64,000 nucleotides of DNA. Origin: Mesorhizobium escarrei. GTDB taxonomy: Bacteria > Pseudomonadota > Alphaproteobacteria > Rhizobiales > Rhizobiaceae. How positions within the stretch are numbered: the first letter of the stretch is position 1; each line of letters begins with the position of its first letter. A program made the position numbers and the translations under genes. The stretch is taken from positions 135,197-199,196 of the forward strand of contig NZ_CAKXZT010000152.1 of NCBI RefSeq assembly GCF_935825525.1. Reading direction: 5' to 3'. Positions 62,581 through 64,000 of the stretch are shown here, one piece after another. The notes below the pieces were generated by a model that had not been told where the DNA came from, did no database searches, and saw only the letters and a list, made by a program, of their open reading frames with translations.

Positions 62581-63294
62581 ATGCAAAGCGTTTGGACGCT
62601 GCTCAGTTGGGGACCCGAAGGCTGGCTCGACGACATCGCCTATGGTGTTTTCATCACCGTTTCGCTTGCAGCCGCGACCCTGCCTCTCGGTCTGGTGATC
62701 GGCTTTCTGGTTGCGCTGGCCAAGCAATCCAACGAGCCGTCGCTGCGGCTGGCCGGCAATATCTACACCACGATCTTTCGTGGGCTGCCTGAGCTGCTGA
62801 CCCTGTTCATGATCTTTTACGGCGCGCAAATCGGCATCCAGCAACTGATGCGCCTGTATGACCCGACCGCCGCGGTCGAAGTGAATGCTTTTGTTTCCGG
62901 CATGATCGCGCTCGGCGTCGTCTTCTCGTCCTACGCCAGCGAGGTCTTCCTCTCGGCATTCCGCGCCATCCCGAAGGGACAGTATGAGGGTGGCTATTCG
63001 GTCGGCCTGTCTGGCTGGCAGACGATGCGCCTTGTGGTGCTGCCGCAGCTTGTCCGTATCGCGCTGCCGGGTCTTGCCAATCTGTGGCTCATCCTGCTCA
63101 AGGATACCGCCCTGGTTTCCGCTATCGGTCTTACCGACATATTGCGGCAAGCGGGCGTCGCCGCCCGCGTCACCAAGCACGCCTTCCTGTTTTTCGGTGT
63201 TGCCGCCCTTATCTATCTGCTCCTCGCCATCATATCGTCCTTCGGCATCAATGCGATCGAACGTGCGGTCGGCCGCCAGCAGGTGCAACGATGA
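62581..63294 (+). CDS. polar amino-acid ABC importer permease 1 (HisQ type)
   Basis: 237 residues with about five helices. The first WLDDIAYGVFITVSLAAATLPLGLVIG and the coupling motif FRAIPKGQYEGGYSVGLSGWQTMRLVVLPQ are those of His/Glu/Gln/Arg-type permeases. It overlaps the next permease by 4 bp (ATGA at 63291-63294). Confidence 0.94.
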   Translation: MQSVWTLLSWGPEGWLDDIAYGVFITVSLAAATLPLGLVIGFLVALAKQSNEPSLRLAGNIYTTIFRGLPELLTLFMIFYGAQIGIQQLMRLYDPTAAVEVNAFVSGMIALGVVFSSYASEVFLSAFRAIPKGQYEGGYSVGLSGWQTMRLVVLPQLVRIALPGLANLWLILLKDTALVSAIGLTDILRQAGVAARVTKHAFLFFGVAALIYLLLAIISSFGINAIERAVGRQQVQR

Positions 63295-64000
63295 GTGCGG
63301 CAGCAGCCGACGTGGCGACGAAGGTCGAAAAACCGCCAGCAATCCCGCACGGCTGGCCGCGCCAACGTATTCTCGGCTACGCTCTGGTCTGTGTGTGGAT
63401 AGCTTTTCTCGCCGGGATTGCTGCGTACCTCGTTGTCGCCTGGAACGGCGAGCTTTTCGCGAAATATGCGCCGTCCTATGTGACAGGCCTGGGTGTGACG
63501 CTTTTGCTGGTCGCCATCTCGATCGTGCTTGGCGCGATCCTTTCGGTGCCGATCGCCTATGCCCGCATGTCAAGGAACCGGTTTCTTTCGGGTCTTGCCT
63601 ATGCCTATGTCTATTTCTTCCGCGGCACGCCGCTGCTGGCCCAGACCTTCCTTGTTTATTACGGGGTAGGCTCCTTCCGGCCGCAGCTCGATATGATTGG
63701 CCTCTGGGGCTTTTTCCGCGAGGCATTCAACTGCGCAATCTTCGCCTTCTCGCTCAATACTGCCGCTTATCAGGCTGAAATCCTGCGCGGCGCGATCGAG
63801 AGCGTGCCCAGGGGCCAGTGGGAGGGCGCCGCCTCGCTCGGCCTGCACAAATTGCAGACGATGTGGAAGATCATCCTGCCGCAGGCACTGATTGTGGCAC
63901 TGCGTCCCTACGGCAACGAGATCATCCTGATGATCAAGGGCTCGGCGATCGTAGCCATCATTACTGTCTATGATCTGATGGGCATCACGAAGCTCACCTA
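63291..64000 (+). CDS. polar amino-acid ABC importer permease 2 (HisM type), truncated by the window edge
   Basis: The frame opens MSAAAADVATKVEKPPAIPH and shows the second permease pattern with LGVTLLLVAISIVLGAILSV and AIESVPRGQWEGAASLGLHKLQTMWKIILPQAL. The visible portion is about 236 residues and no stop is reached, so it is partial. It is coupled to permease 1 by the ATGA overlap. The ATPase of the system is probably just outside the window. Confidence 0.94.
   Translation, partial: MSAAAADVATKVEKPPAIPHGWPRQRILGYALVCVWIAFLAGIAAYLVVAWNGELFAKYAPSYVTGLGVTLLLVAISIVLGAILSVPIAYARMSRNRFLSGLAYAYVYFFRGTPLLAQTFLVYYGVGSFRPQLDMIGLWGFFREAFNCAIFAFSLNTAAYQAEILRGAIESVPRGQWEGAASLGLHKLQTMWKIILPQALIVALRPYGNEIILMIKGSAIVAIITVYDLMGITKLT

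Noticed and set aside
1..64000. CRISPR arrays, rRNA operons, complete insertion sequences
   Set aside because: No regularly spaced repeats, no rRNA-like stretches and no transposase gene with terminal repeats were found by reading.

Overview
The window reads as chromosomal DNA from a GC-rich alphaproteobacterium of the order Hyphomicrobiales (Rhizobiales), most likely Mesorhizobium or a close relative. The evidence is the gene set (phosphatidylcholine synthase, an IalB-type protein, HspQ, a GcrA-type zinc-finger fragment, a BclA/SbmA-like ABC exporter family member, a NodD-like LysR regulator, many ABC importers) and several intergenic palindromic repeats of the rhizobial kind. The genus is an inference. 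I see no rRNA, CRISPR array, complete insertion sequence or prophage. One tRNA gene, tRNA-Val(CAC), lies at 46811-46885.

Layout. 0.25-7.1 kb is a run of minus-strand envelope genes: a DUF3302/HlyD pair, an MscS channel, a lipoprotein alpha/beta hydrolase, an outer-membrane beta-barrel and a small protein. 7.4-11.4 kb holds a membrane-anchored wHTH/TolB-like/TPR protein and then gene-poor DNA with three small genes and a 70-nt palindromic repeat. 11.7-14.7 kb is an unrecognised envelope module: a polytopic membrane protein convergent with three overlapping genes for single-pass or exported proteins. 14.9-21.6 kb carries a VOC/SRPBCC/AraC cluster, TerC, RimO and a LysR/beta-propeller divergent pair. 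21.7-26.4 kb is a complete BMP-type (nucleoside/simple sugar) ABC importer. 26.6-31.9 kb has a quinone oxidoreductase, the DUF2182-DUF1326-pcs operon, a UbiH-like monooxygenase and hspQ. 32-38 kb has ialB, a family-5 solute-binding protein, a DsbA/FrnE protein and an SbmA/BacA-like ABC protein.

38.4-42.9 kb is one gene for a roughly 1470-residue exported protein with SH3-like and LprI-like segments and no recognisable overall function; it is flanked by a degenerate 33-bp direct repeat. 43-46.7 kb is the conserved gor / DUF2059 / rpiA / gph block. Downstream of tRNA-Val, 46.9-48.8 kb is gene-poor, with a GcrA-like mini-gene and a Tat-exported small protein. 48.8-53.3 kb is a four-gene sugar ABC importer with what looks like a decayed glycoside hydrolase between permease and ATPase. 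53.4-58.6 kb has PepSY and L,D-transpeptidase proteins, a TetR scar, a hydrolase/MarR divergent pair with a clear operator, a PPOX protein and a DUF971 protein. 58.8-61.5 kb carries moaA, an EamA transporter and mobB. The window ends inside a polar amino-acid ABC importer (61.7-64.0 kb), cut off in its second permease.

There is no obvious defence or mobile system. The least explained items are the 11.7-14.7 kb envelope module, the 1470-residue protein and the cysteine-rich DUF1326/DUF2182 pair translationally coupled to pcs.
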